Shown: piece after piece, positions 41,047-49,558 of the stretch | Layout of the letters: every line of letters starts with the position of its first letter | How positions within the stretch are numbered: position 1 is the stretch's first letter | DNA from: RBG-13-68-16 sp041494245 | GTDB lineage: Bacteria > Acidobacteriota > Thermoanaerobaculia > Thermoanaerobaculales > Thermoanaerobaculaceae | Length of the DNA stretch: 64,000 bases | NCBI GenBank assembly: GCA_041494245.1 | Contig: JBGQAK010000002.1 | Span: 62,001 to 126,000 of the forward strand | Reading direction: 5' to 3' | Program-made: the position numbers and the translations under genes | Notes under the pieces: model-generated | What the model saw: the letters and a program-made list of their open reading frames with translations, nothing else | Database searches by the model: none | What the model was told of the DNA's origin: nothing

Positions 41047-41685
41047 ATGCAGCGGCTCCATGTGTTCGTGGACTATTGGAACTTCCAGCTGCGGTGGAAC
41101 GAGCGCGCTGGCGACGCGCGCTGCAACTGGGCCCACCTCCCCGCGGTGCTGCTGGAGAAGGTCAAGACGCTCCCGATCACGGACGCCCTCGACTTCCAGG
41201 GGATGAGGGTCTACGCGTCCTGCGATCCCGAGGACGAGAACCTTCGCCGCTGGCTCGAGAACTTCCTGGAGCGCCAGCCGGGGACGAGCGTCGTTGCTCT
41301 CGAGCGCCGGCGCCGCTTCGACCACATCCGATGCCGCTCGTGCGGCTACGAGACTGGGACCTGTCCATCGTGCGGCCAGCCGCTGGTGTGGTCGGCGGAG
41401 AAAGGGGTCGAGGCCGCGCTCATCACCGACCTCTACGAACTGGCCTGGGCCGAGGCCCTGGACGTTGCGGTGCTGGTCTCCTCGGATAGCGACTTCGTGT
41501 TCCCGGTTGTGGGGCTTCAGGGACGAGGTGTCAAGGTCGTCAACGCGGCGTGGCGGGGGGCCGGCCAGGAGCTGGCGCGCACGAGCTGGGCCACGATCGA
41601 CCTGGACGAGCTGATCCCGAGCCTGGTCCGCGAGGGCGGAAACCACGACCGCAAGCCCGTGACCGCCGAGGAGAAGCACGGCTAA
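41047..41685 (+). CDS. NYN/PIN-like domain protein with an inserted zinc ribbon
   Basis: A 212-residue putative nuclease. 'HVFVDYWNFQL' (first acidic residue), 'KGVEAALITDLYELA' and 'VLVSSDSDFVFPV' are the acidic motifs of NYN domains, usually RNA-cutting or RNA-binding. Between them is an inserted four-cysteine zinc ribbon, 'CRSCGYETGTCPSCG' (about residues 98-112). It starts 34 nt after gcvPB and may be read from the same transcript. Target unknown. Confidence 0.75.
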   Translation: MQRLHVFVDYWNFQLRWNERAGDARCNWAHLPAVLLEKVKTLPITDALDFQGMRVYASCDPEDENLRRWLENFLERQPGTSVVALERRRRFDHIRCRSCGYETGTCPSCGQPLVWSAEKGVEAALITDLYELAWAEALDVAVLVSSDSDFVFPVVGLQGRGVKVVNAAWRGAGQELARTSWATIDLDELIPSLVREGGNHDRKPVTAEEKHG

Positions 41686-41753
41686 GAGTCAGGGCGCAGA
41701 GCACAGAAATCCACCCTCACGTTCTCCGGACTGGGATTGCCAGGCGGTGGACG

Positions 41754-42905
41754 ATGAGAAACGGTGGTGAGATGGGAGCGGGCGTCGGTACCACGCGGGT
41801 GTCGTTGCTTCGGCGGCACAGGCTTTGGTTCGGCGCCGCATTCCTGCTGGCCGCGTTGGTGGCGCCACCGCAGGCAGGCCTGCCGGTTGTCGGGCAGAGG
41901 ATGATCGGTGTCCTCCTCTTCGCAGTCGTCGTCTGGATGACCGAGGCCATCACCTATGAGGTCAGCGCGGGCGTGATCCTCTCCCTGATCGCCCTCCTGC
42001 TCGGGTTCTCCCCCGACCCGGCAAACCCCTGCGCGCCGATGGGCACGGTGAAGGGGTTGGGCGCCGCCCTCGACGGTTTCAGGGACCCTGCCACCGCGCT
42101 GGTCGCCGCTGCGACGTTCCTCTCCGCTGGAATGTTGATGACGGGGCTGGACAGGCGCGTGGCGCTGCTGGTCCTCTCCAGGATCGGGAGCAAGACCAGG
42201 ACCCTGCTCATCGGGATCAACCTCGTCTGCATGGTGCTGAGCTTCTTCATCCCGAGCACGACCGCGCGGGTGGCGTGCCTGGTGCCGATCGTGCTCGGCA
42301 TCGTGAGGGTCTTCGGCCTCAACCAGAAGAGCACCTTCGCGGGGATGCTGATGATCGCGACGGCCCAGGCGGATACGATTTGGAACGTTGGGCTGAAGAC
42401 GGGAGTGGCGCAGAACTTCGTCACGGGCTCCTTCATCGAGAAGATGCTGGGAGGCGTCCTGGTGACCTAGCTGCAGTGGTTCGCCGCCGGCGTGCCTTTC
42501 TCCGTCATCATGTCGGTTCTGCTCTACCTCGTGCTCGTGAGGACGATGCCCCCGGAGGTGACGGAGATCCCTGGAGGGCAGGAAGCGATCAAGAGACAGC
42601 TCGCCGAGATGGCCCCGCTCACCCGCAAGGAGGGCAGGCTCACGGTGATCGCGCTCCTCCTCAAGGCGCACGCGGGAAACCCCGTCCTCAACACGGTCGG
42701 GCTCACCCTCATCATCCACTTCACCGTGTGCTTCGGGTTCATCCTGCTGGTCAACGCGGCGCAGACCATGGTCGCGTACTCGACCGGCACGTTCGAAGCG
42801 CGCGACTTCCGCAGGACGGGGATCCCACTCACGATCCTCGCCTATCTTACGGTCCTCCTGCTCTCGGCGACCTACTGGAAGTGGATTGGGCTGATCACGA
42901 GGTAG
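41754..42905 (+). pseudogene. Broken DASS/SLC13-type anion transporter gene
   Basis: The frame opens at ATG 41754 with typical divalent-anion:Na+ symporter sequence ('GVLLFAVVVWMTEAITYEVSAGVI', 'SFFIPSTTARVACLVPIVLGI') and stops at a TAG (42468-42470). In the same frame after the stop the family sequence resumes ('QWFAAGVPFSVIMSV') and runs to 42905. The stop falls where relatives have a Trp, as expected from TGG to TAG. The second part is also too short: 'VIALLL' jumps to a C-terminal segment ('LIIHFTVCFGFILLVNAAQTM'), suggesting an in-frame deletion of roughly 100-150 codons. A functional carrier is unlikely. Confidence 0.8.
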
Positions 42906-43041
42906 GCTGGGAAGAGTAGTCGGCGACTTGCAGCAGTGGCTGCGTCACGCGTCTTTCGTGCCTTTTGTTGACTGGTGTGCCGGCGCCCAATACACTCGAA
43001 ACAGGCGCCGTCAGCCACGCAAGGGCCTGGGAGGCGTGCTC

Positions 43042-43596
43042 ATGAAGGTCAAGGGGAACATCCTCAAGGCGCGCATCGCCTTTGTGAAGGAGCGGTTTGG
43101 ACAGGCGAGCTTGGAAAAGGTGCTGGCCTCGCTTCCGCAGAGCGACCAGGACCTGCTGATTCGCGCGGTCGTCAGCGCCGGATGGTACGACTTCGCTCTC
43201 GGCGAACGGCTCGACAACGCCATCGTCTCCGTTCTGGGTGGGGGAGACACGCGAATCTTCGAGGAGATGGGACGGGCCTCCGCGCGCGAGAACCTCGCGG
43301 GCGTGCACAGCCACTTTCTTGAACCGCGCGACCCACAGAAGTTCATGGCAAAGGCGCCGATGGTCTACCGCCTCTACTACGACACTGGCCACCGCACCTG
43401 GGAGCCCACCGGGCCGACGTCGGGGATCCTCACGACCTTCGAGAGTGAGACGTTCTCGACGCCGGACTGCGCAACGGTCATTGGCTGGCACAAGGAAGCC
43501 CTTCGCATGGTCGGCGCCAAGAACGTGCAGATGGTCGAGGAAACGTGCCGCGCCCGGGGCGACGAGGTCTGCCGCTACAAAGTCAGCTGGAGCTAA
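43042..43596 (+). CDS. DUF2378/TIGR02265-like protein with a V4R-type C-terminus
   Basis: A 184-residue soluble protein. The N-terminal helical part ('ARIAFVKERFG', 'LIRAVVSAGWYDFALGERLDNAIV', 'IFEEMGRASARENLAG') resembles the Myxococcus-type TIGR02265 family, and the C-terminus 'CRARGDEVCRYKVSWS' resembles the cysteine motif of V4R/heme-NO-binding-like domains. Function is unknown; a small-molecule or redox sensing role is a guess. GGGAGG precedes the ATG at 43042. Confidence 0.6.
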   Translation: MKVKGNILKARIAFVKERFGQASLEKVLASLPQSDQDLLIRAVVSAGWYDFALGERLDNAIVSVLGGGDTRIFEEMGRASARENLAGVHSHFLEPRDPQKFMAKAPMVYRLYYDTGHRTWEPTGPTSGILTTFESETFSTPDCATVIGWHKEALRMVGAKNVQMVEETCRARGDEVCRYKVSWS

Positions 43597-43712
43597 ACAG
43601 CCTGCACCCAGGTAAGGTAAGACAAGGTACCAGGTACCACTATCTCACCATTCAGGTACGGGCTCGCACACCATGACGTGGGTAGCGGAGGCTATGCTCA
43701 CAGCCCGAGGTT

Positions 43713-44162
43713 TCAAGCCCCAAGCCGCAAGCCTGGGCGCTTGGTTGGGGAGCAAACCAGCATCACCATCGCTGCGGCGAGCATCGGGAGATCGCGCAGC
43801 ACGAGCACCCATGCGTTTTGGACGTCCTCTGCGCTGGCGGAGAAGCAGCCGCACGCCACGTTGACGCCGCGCAGTGCGTTGATGCCGAGCGCCACGACGA
43901 AGGAGACGAGCAGGCCGGTGGCCCACAGCGCCGCGGCGCGCCGCATGAAGCCGGTGATCAGCGCGAGGCCCACGACCAACTCCATCCAGGGCATGTAGAT
44001 CGCCATCAGGTTGACGGGGCCCGCGGGGAGGACACGGTAGTTCCAGATGATCGTCACGAGCGGCCGCGGGTCGGGGATCTTTCCATAGGCGGCATAGACG
44101 AAGAGCGCTCCGAGGGCGACACCGAGCACCCGGTGGAGCCAGCGGTTCCGGAGCCAGCTCAT
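43713..44162 (-). CDS. MauE/DoxX-like membrane protein
   Basis: A 149-residue protein with four hydrophobic helices. 'LFVYAAYGKIPDP' in helix 1, 'MPWMELVVGLALITG' in helix 2 and 'CGCFSAS' are typical of the MauE/DoxX branch, which often has a membrane-embedded or periplasmic disulphide-exchange function. The start at 44162 overlaps the stop of the upstream rhodanese-like gene (ATGA), so they are co-translated. Confidence 0.75.
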   Translation of the reverse strand: MSWLRNRWLHRVLGVALGALFVYAAYGKIPDPRPLVTIIWNYRVLPAGPVNLMAIYMPWMELVVGLALITGFMRRAAALWATGLLVSFVVALGINALRGVNVACGCFSASAEDVQNAWVLVLRDLPMLAAAMVMLVCSPTKRPGLRLGA

Positions 44163-44635
44163 GGGCCAGCCCCTTCCATCGGGAGCCCGCTCTGCCGCCA
44201 CCCCGCAAACCCGCCCGCCAGCACGTATGCGGGCGGCAACCCCCGGCGGCGCAGCTCCTGGGCAAGGAGCTGCTCCACGTCGGTCTCATCCCCTGCGCCG
44301 TAGACGATCACCGCGTCGGCGGTGCGCAGCTGCTGGAGGCGCTGGGGCGTCAGCTGGGCCGGCAGCTCGGTGTAGGCGATCGGCTGCGCCCCGGGAACCC
44401 GACCGGCCACGTACTCTCCCGGCGAACGCGTGTCGAGGAACGCCACTCCGGGGAGCGACGTGCGCATGGCGTCGGCGGAGCCGGGATCGATGAGGTTGAA
44501 GTCCGTGCCGGCTCGGGGCGGTTCGTGGCCTTTGCCCCACCAGGTGAGGTGCCTCGCGGGCACGAGGTTGGCGCCGGTCCCCAGGACCAGCGCGACGATC
44601 AGGAGAAGAGCGGCGTCGCGAAAGAGTCCCCGCAT
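44159..44635 (-). CDS. Exported rhodanese-like protein lacking the catalytic cysteine
   Basis: A 158-residue protein with an N-terminal hydrophobic signal/anchor (LFRDAALLLIVALVLGTGANL) and a rhodanese domain ('VAFLDTRSPGEYVAGRVPGAQPI', 'YVLAGGFAGWRQSGLPM'). The active-site loop reads 'VIVYGAGDETD' where active enzymes have a cysteine after the tyrosine, so sulphur transfer is unlikely and a binding role more probable. Start chosen at ATG 44635 for the signal sequence. Coupled to the MauE-like gene. Confidence 0.75.
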   Translation of the reverse strand: MRGLFRDAALLLIVALVLGTGANLVPARHLTWWGKGHEPPRAGTDFNLIDPGSADAMRTSLPGVAFLDTRSPGEYVAGRVPGAQPIAYTELPAQLTPQRLQQLRTADAVIVYGAGDETDVEQLLAQELRRRGLPPAYVLAGGFAGWRQSGLPMEGAGP

Positions 44636-44650
44636 CGGTAAGGGCGAGGG

Positions 44651-44657
44651 TACCATA
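44651..44657. promoter_or_regulatory. Overlapping divergent -10 boxes
   Basis: TACCATA reads as TACCAT on the plus strand (44651-44656), 7 nt before the ATG at 44664, and as TATGGT on the minus strand (44657-44652), 16 nt before the ATG at 44635. The two genes appear to share one core promoter site. Confidence 0.4.
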
Positions 44658-44663
44658 CAGGCG

Positions 44664-45017
44664 ATGCGGCTCAGCTCGCGCCTCGCTCTCTGGTTCCTGG
44701 CGCCTGCCCTCGTCGCCGTCGTGCTGCTGCTGGCGACCGGGCGCAAGCCGCCCCGCTTGCCTGGCGACCGTGACCACGCGCTCGACCAGACCGAGGAGCG
44801 GTGCTTGCGCTGTCATGCGCACGCCGCAAGGCACCCGCGGCCGGCCGACCACCCGCTGCGGGACGACTGCTACTCCTGCCACCGCGACCCGACCGGCGCG
44901 CTACACCCGCGCGAGGGCGCCCCAATGAGCCTGCCGGGCGGTTGGAGGGATGACCCGCGCCTCGCAGGCGGGGCCAACGCCAGGGGGCATCCTGGCACGG
45001 CACCGGACGTTCGGTGA
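44664..45017 (+). CDS. Small exported diheme c-type cytochrome-like protein
   Basis: A 117-residue protein with an N-terminal signal/anchor (LALWFLAPALVAVVLLLA) and two CXXCH heme motifs, CLRCH and CYSCH, spaced about 24 residues apart, each preceded or followed by histidines that could be distal ligands. It would carry electrons in the periplasm. It is divergent from the MauE/rhodanese pair, which makes a shared periplasmic redox role possible. Predicted leaderless. Confidence 0.65.
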   Translation: MRLSSRLALWFLAPALVAVVLLLATGRKPPRLPGDRDHALDQTEERCLRCHAHAARHPRPADHPLRDDCYSCHRDPTGALHPREGAPMSLPGGWRDDPRLAGGANARGHPGTAPDVR

Positions 45018-45034
45018 GGTGGTAGGGTAGGGCG

Positions 45035-46081
45035 ATGAGACCGACCGTCCTGGGGTGGCTGATCGCACCGCTGGTCGTGGCGAGCGCCCTCGCACAGACC
45101 GCCCCGCGGTACCCGGGTGCAGAGACTTCGGTCGTGGTCAACAGGGTGAACGGCCGGATCGCGGTCCTGCGGGGCGACAAGCTCCAGGTGTTTGAGGGCG
45201 TGTCCGCGACGCAGCCAATCTCCGAGATGGGGATCCCCGGCAAGCACCCCCGTGTGGTCGAGTTCTGCGGCCCCAACATGCTCTACGTGACCCACGACGT
45301 GAGCAACCTTCCCACGATCTTCGTGGCCGTCTCGGTGGACGAGCGCGAGCGGCTTGCGTGGCCCAACGAGGGCATCTCCGCGATCTTCCCCAGCGAAACC
45401 AGCCACCTCACCATGGACGGCAAGGGCGTCTACGACTTCCTGCGCCTGGACCCGCCTGTGCGCGAGCTGTTCGGCCTCCCGGACTCCATCCCGCCCGGGT
45501 CCGGCGTCGCGGCCACCTACCGGTTCGCAGGCGAGAAGCTCCTGGCGCGCGCGTCGGAGGTCTTTGTGGGCGCGCTCGCCCTCTCGCCCGACGACATGCT
45601 GCTGACCCTCAAGGACGGCGGGGCCATGCGGTACCGGTCGCCTGCCGGGGCCGCGTGGAAGCGGGAGGCGACGGGCGGAGAGTGGCGGATCGCCGACGTG
45701 GCTCCGGCCCAGGGCGTGGCGGCCGTGATCGACGCCGCCGGCGCGGTCCTCGGCCTCGACCTGGACAAGGGGGAGGTGCGCTGGAAGGCCTCACCTGCAC
45801 CGGGGACACGCACCCGCGCCGCACGGTTGCTGGCGAGCGGCAAGGTCCTGATCCACGGCGGGGAGGGAGACAGGCCGGTCGGGGTGTTCGACCCCGCCAC
45901 GGGACAGCTGAGCAGCGCCGCGTTCTCCGACACCTTCGCGCGGCAGAAGCTCTCCTGGCTGCTCGCGTTCTGGCTCGAGCATTCGGATGCGCTCTCCGGT
46001 CTCTGGGAGGTCGCCACGCCGGCTGGCACCGCCTGGCTCATCCACGGTCTCGAGGGCTGGTACCTGGTGTCGCAGGTTTGA
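45035..46081 (+). CDS. Exported protein of unknown function, WD/PQQ-like strands
   Basis: A 348-residue protein with a signal peptide (LGWLIAPLVVASALAQ). The rest is rich in beta strands with repeated 'G-x-x-x-x-x-D' turns ('VVNRVNGRIAVLRGDKLQVF', 'AVIDAAGAVLGLDLDKGEVRW', 'GVFDPATGQLSS') that resemble a beta-propeller such as PQQ or WD repeats. I do not recognise a specific family. It starts 17 nt after the diheme gene and could share its function. Confidence 0.6.
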   Translation: MRPTVLGWLIAPLVVASALAQTAPRYPGAETSVVVNRVNGRIAVLRGDKLQVFEGVSATQPISEMGIPGKHPRVVEFCGPNMLYVTHDVSNLPTIFVAVSVDERERLAWPNEGISAIFPSETSHLTMDGKGVYDFLRLDPPVRELFGLPDSIPPGSGVAATYRFAGEKLLARASEVFVGALALSPDDMLLTLKDGGAMRYRSPAGAAWKREATGGEWRIADVAPAQGVAAVIDAAGAVLGLDLDKGEVRWKASPAPGTRTRAARLLASGKVLIHGGEGDRPVGVFDPATGQLSSAAFSDTFARQKLSWLLAFWLEHSDALSGLWEVATPAGTAWLIHGLEGWYLVSQV

Positions 46082-46193
46082 CGCCCGTCAGGGAATCCCC
46101 CGCGGGCGTCGCGAACCCGCCCTCGAGGGTGGCGATGCGCCGCTCGAATAGGTGGTTGTTCCTTTTACCTGACTACGAGTCCGGTGCCCTGCC

Positions 46194-47531
46194 TCAAACC
46201 AGCTCGAACTCGCCGGCCTCGAGCACCGCCTTGAGCACCGCCATGAACTGGTCCGCGGTGGTGCCGTCCACCAGCCTGTGGTCGAAGGAGAGCGCCAGGT
46301 AGACCATGTCCCGGATGGCGATGGCCTCGCGCCCGAGCTCGTCGGTGACGACCACCGGGCGGCGCTGGATGCCGCCGGTCGAGAGGATCGCAACGTTGGG
46401 CTGGTTGATGATCGGGAGGCCGTAGAGGCCGCCGTACGGGCCCGGGTTGGTGATCGAGAAGGTGGACCCCTGCACGTCCTCGGGCTTGAGCTGCTTGTTG
46501 CGCGCGCGGTTGGCGAGGTCCGTCACCGCGCGCTGGATCCCGATGAACGAGAGCTCCTCGGCGCGCTTGACCACCGGGACGATCAGGCCATGGGGCAGCG
46601 CCACCGCGACGCCGATGTTGATGTGGCGGTGGTAGACGATCTCCTTCCCGTCCAGCGAGGCGTTGACCACCGGGAACGCCTTCAGGGCCTCGATGGCCCC
46701 GGCTACGAAGAAGGGGGTAAAGGTAAGCTTGATCCCGTGCTGAGCCTCGAAGCCGGCCCGGTTCTGGTCGCGAATCGCCACGACCCGCGAGACGTCGGCC
46801 TCGAACACCGTGTGCACGTGCGGGGAGGTCGAGCGCGAGAGCACCATGTGCTCGGCAATCTTCTGGCGCATGACCGACATCGGCTCGCGCAGCTCGTCGC
46901 CGGTGAACGGACCCGCGGGTCCGAGCGTCGCGCCGGTCGCGAAGAGAACCGCGCGGGAAGCGGGCGGGGGCACGACCGTCGGGCGCGCGGGTGCCGGCTT
47001 GGGTCCAGCGGGCGCGGCTTTGCGTCCCTCGATGAAGCCCAGGATGTCGTCCTTAGTTACCCGTCCTTGCAGTCCGGTGCCCGGGACGCCGGCGATATCG
47101 ACGCCGTGCTCCCCCGCAATGCGGCGCACCAGGGGCGAGGAGCGGCGGCGGAGCAGTTCGGCTTCCGAATCGGCCGCCGCAGCCCGGGCCGGCGCGGCCA
47201 CGGGGGCCTCCGCGCGAGCCGGGGGTGGCGGCGGGGTTGTCGGGGCCTTCGCTGCCTCGGGCTTGGGCGCCGTCGCCACGTCCAAAGCTTCGCCGGCCTG
47301 TGCGATTACGCCGATGACCGTCTCCACCGCCACCGTCGTTCCGGGGCCGTGGAGGATCTTGGCGAGTTTTCCGGCCGCAGGCGCTGGCACCTCGGCATCC
47401 ACCTTGTCCGTGGAGATCTCGAGCAGGGGCTCGTCCTTCGCGACCTCCTCACCCTCGCTCTTGAACCAGCGGACAATCGTCCCCTCGGTGATCGACTCGC
47501 CCATCTGCGGCATCAGGACGTTGACGCTCAT
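46194..47531 (-). CDS. Dihydrolipoamide acyltransferase (E2) of a 2-oxoacid dehydrogenase
   Basis: A 445-residue E2. It has one lipoyl domain (lysine in 'EISTDKVDAEVPAP'), an Ala/Pro linker, a peripheral-subunit-binding domain ('SPLVRRIAGEHGVDIAGVPG', about residues 130-165) and the catalytic acyltransferase domain with 'HRLVDGTTADQFM'. The 'MGESITEGTIVRWF' start is seen in SucB and branched-chain E2; which oxoacid is used cannot be told, as no E1 is here. It lies 134 nt downstream of lpd on the same strand. Confidence 0.92.
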   Translation of the reverse strand: MSVNVLMPQMGESITEGTIVRWFKSEGEEVAKDEPLLEISTDKVDAEVPAPAAGKLAKILHGPGTTVAVETVIGVIAQAGEALDVATAPKPEAAKAPTTPPPPPARAEAPVAAPARAAAADSEAELLRRRSSPLVRRIAGEHGVDIAGVPGTGLQGRVTKDDILGFIEGRKAAPAGPKPAPARPTVVPPPASRAVLFATGATLGPAGPFTGDELREPMSVMRQKIAEHMVLSRSTSPHVHTVFEADVSRVVAIRDQNRAGFEAQHGIKLTFTPFFVAGAIEALKAFPVVNASLDGKEIVYHRHINIGVAVALPHGLIVPVVKRAEELSFIGIQRAVTDLANRARNKQLKPEDVQGSTFSITNPGPYGGLYGLPIINQPNVAILSTGGIQRRPVVVTDELGREAIAIRDMVYLALSFDHRLVDGTTADQFMAVLKAVLEAGEFELV

Positions 47532-47665
47532 ACGCGCTCCCTCTTCACACTCCCAGGCAGGTTCAATGGTGTTACCCGTTCATCTCATTCCCGCCGACCG
47601 TTTCGCGCCACGAGATCCCTCGCTTTGTGCGTGATGACCTCCGGTTGCATGCACGCGACTGGAGG

Positions 47666-49069
47666 TCAGATGTGGATCATTGCGCCGTGCACGCCCTCGG
47701 CCGCCTCGTGGATCGCCTCGTGCAGCGTGGGGTGGGCGTGGATGGTGTGGATGAGCTCCTCCGCGGTCAGCTCTCCGCGCAGTGCCGCCTCGCCTTCGGC
47801 GATCAGCTCGGTGGCGTGCGGCCCGACGATGTGCACGCCCAGGATCTCGTCGTACTTCGCCTCGCCCACGATCTTCACGAAACCGGCCGTCTCCCCGAGG
47901 ATCGACGCCTTGCTGCTTGCCGAGAACGGGAACACGCCAGTTCGAACCTCGTAGCCGCTCTCCCGCGCCTTCGGCTCCGTGAGGCCGATGGAGGCCACCT
48001 CGGGCCAGCAGTATGTGCAGGAGGGGACCTGGTTGTAGTTAATCGGACGCGGGCTGGCCCCAGCGATGTGCTCAACGGCCAGGACGCCCTGCATCGAGGC
48101 CACGTGCGCGAGCCACGGGGTGGAGAGCAGGTCCCCGATCGCATACACGCCGTCCTCGTGAGTGCGGCAGAACTCGTCCACCACGATGCGCCCGCGCTCG
48201 ATCTGCACCTTGGTGCTCTCCAGGCCGATCCCCTTGAAGTTGGCGATGCGGCCCACGGCGAGTAGCAGCCGCTCGACCTCGAGTTGTAGCGCCTCGCCCT
48301 TGGAGTTCGCACCGCGGCAGCGCACGACGTTGCCCTCGACCTTGACCTCCTCCACGCGGGTCGCAGTGTGGACCGTGATGCCCTGGCGGCGGAACGCCTT
48401 TCCCACCTCTGCGGAGACGTCTGGGTCCTCGAGCGGCAAAACGCGCTCCAGCAGCTCCACCACCGTGACCTGGGAGCCGAAACGGGAGAAGATCGAGGCG
48501 AACTCCATCCCCACCGGCCCCGCTCCGAGTACCAGCAGGCGAGGGGGGATCTCCTGCAGCTCGAGGATGTGGTCGGAGTTGATGATCCTGTCCCCGTCCG
48601 CGGTGACGAACGGGAGATCGCCGCAGCGCGAGCCGGTCGCCAGGATGATGTTCTTGGCCGTTCGCTTCTCGACCGTGCCGTCGGGCTTCGTGATCTCCAC
48701 CGCGCGGCCGCCCGCCAGCTTGCCGGTCCCCTGCACCCAGGTGACCTTGTTTTTCTTGAAGAGGAACTCGACGCCCTTGGCGCTCTTGGCCACCACCTTG
48801 GTCTTGTGCTGGTGCGCCGCCTTGATGTCCAGCCGGATCCCGTCGCATACCACCCCGAACCTTGCGCCGTCGCGAGCCTGCTGAAAAAGGTCGGCGGTGT
48901 GGAGCAGGGCCTTGGTCGGGATGCATCCCTTGTGGAGGCAGGTCCCCCCGAGAAAGGGGTCCTTCTCGACCACGCACACGGAAAGACCCAGCTGGCCGGC
49001 CCGGATCGCGGCCACGTACCCGCCCGGCCCGGAACCGAGGATCAGAACGTCGTGCTGCGGATCGGCCAT
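47666..49069 (-). CDS. lpdA: Dihydrolipoyl dehydrogenase (E3)
   Basis: A 467-residue FAD/NAD-dependent disulphide reductase that reoxidises lipoyl groups. FAD motif 'LILGSGPGGYVAA', redox pair in 'GGTCLHKGCIPTKALL', NAD motif 'VLGAGPVGMEFASIF', and the C-terminal His-Glu in 'HPTLHEAIHEAAEG'. It serves the E2 encoded next and the glycine cleavage system encoded at 36.7-41 kb. Confidence 0.96.
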   Translation of the reverse strand: MADPQHDVLILGSGPGGYVAAIRAGQLGLSVCVVEKDPFLGGTCLHKGCIPTKALLHTADLFQQARDGARFGVVCDGIRLDIKAAHQHKTKVVAKSAKGVEFLFKKNKVTWVQGTGKLAGGRAVEITKPDGTVEKRTAKNIILATGSRCGDLPFVTADGDRIINSDHILELQEIPPRLLVLGAGPVGMEFASIFSRFGSQVTVVELLERVLPLEDPDVSAEVGKAFRRQGITVHTATRVEEVKVEGNVVRCRGANSKGEALQLEVERLLLAVGRIANFKGIGLESTKVQIERGRIVVDEFCRTHEDGVYAIGDLLSTPWLAHVASMQGVLAVEHIAGASPRPINYNQVPSCTYCWPEVASIGLTEPKARESGYEVRTGVFPFSASSKASILGETAGFVKIVGEAKYDEILGVHIVGPHATELIAEGEAALRGELTAEELIHTIHAHPTLHEAIHEAAEGVHGAMIHI

Positions 49070-49156
49070 CGCGCCCCCTTGTTGCAGAACCGCTCTCTGC
49101 GGCGACTCATTCTAACTTGGGTCGCCGCTCGCCGGCGCGGCGGGTGCAGCGCCGTG

Positions 49157-49519
49157 CTACAAGTCGATGATGATCTCGGGGTTCGAGTTCGCGATCGCAA
49201 ACTCGCCCGTGAACTCGCAGAAGACGGCGTACGGATAGTGGTTATCCTTCTTCGTCCCCTGCAGGGCGCCCTTGATGTTGTAGACGTCGGACCACGTGAG
49301 GCTCGAAACGGGAACGACGTTGCCTCTCTTCTTGAGCTGGGAGAACAGATCGAGCTCCGGGAAGAAAATGAGGATGCCACCCTTGGTGCCGTTGTAGAAG
49401 GCGACGCTTTTCTCTTTCTGCGCATGCAGCTTGCGCGTTTCCACGACGAATACTCCACCGGAATCCTTGATGATGACCTTGTAGTCGGCTACCGGTTCCC
49501 GATCCCTCTTTGCGGACAT
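49157..49519 (-). CDS. Small soluble protein of unknown function
   Basis: A 120-residue protein with alternating hydrophobic strands ('YKVIIKDSGGVFVVETRKL', 'GGILIFFPELDLF', 'PYAVFCEFTGEFAIANSNPEIII'), consistent with a beta-sandwich, no signal and no known motif. ATG 49519 has GGAGGG 5 nt upstream. It lies 39 nt downstream of the kinase-TPR gene, so it is probably in the same transcript and may be connected with the kinase. Confidence 0.6.
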   Translation of the reverse strand: MSAKRDREPVADYKVIIKDSGGVFVVETRKLHAQKEKSVAFYNGTKGGILIFFPELDLFSQLKKRGNVVPVSSLTWSDVYNIKGALQGTKKDNHYPYAVFCEFTGEFAIANSNPEIIIDL

Positions 49520-49558
49520 TGTGCCCTCCATTCATGCTTCAACTGGTCCTTGGTGGCC

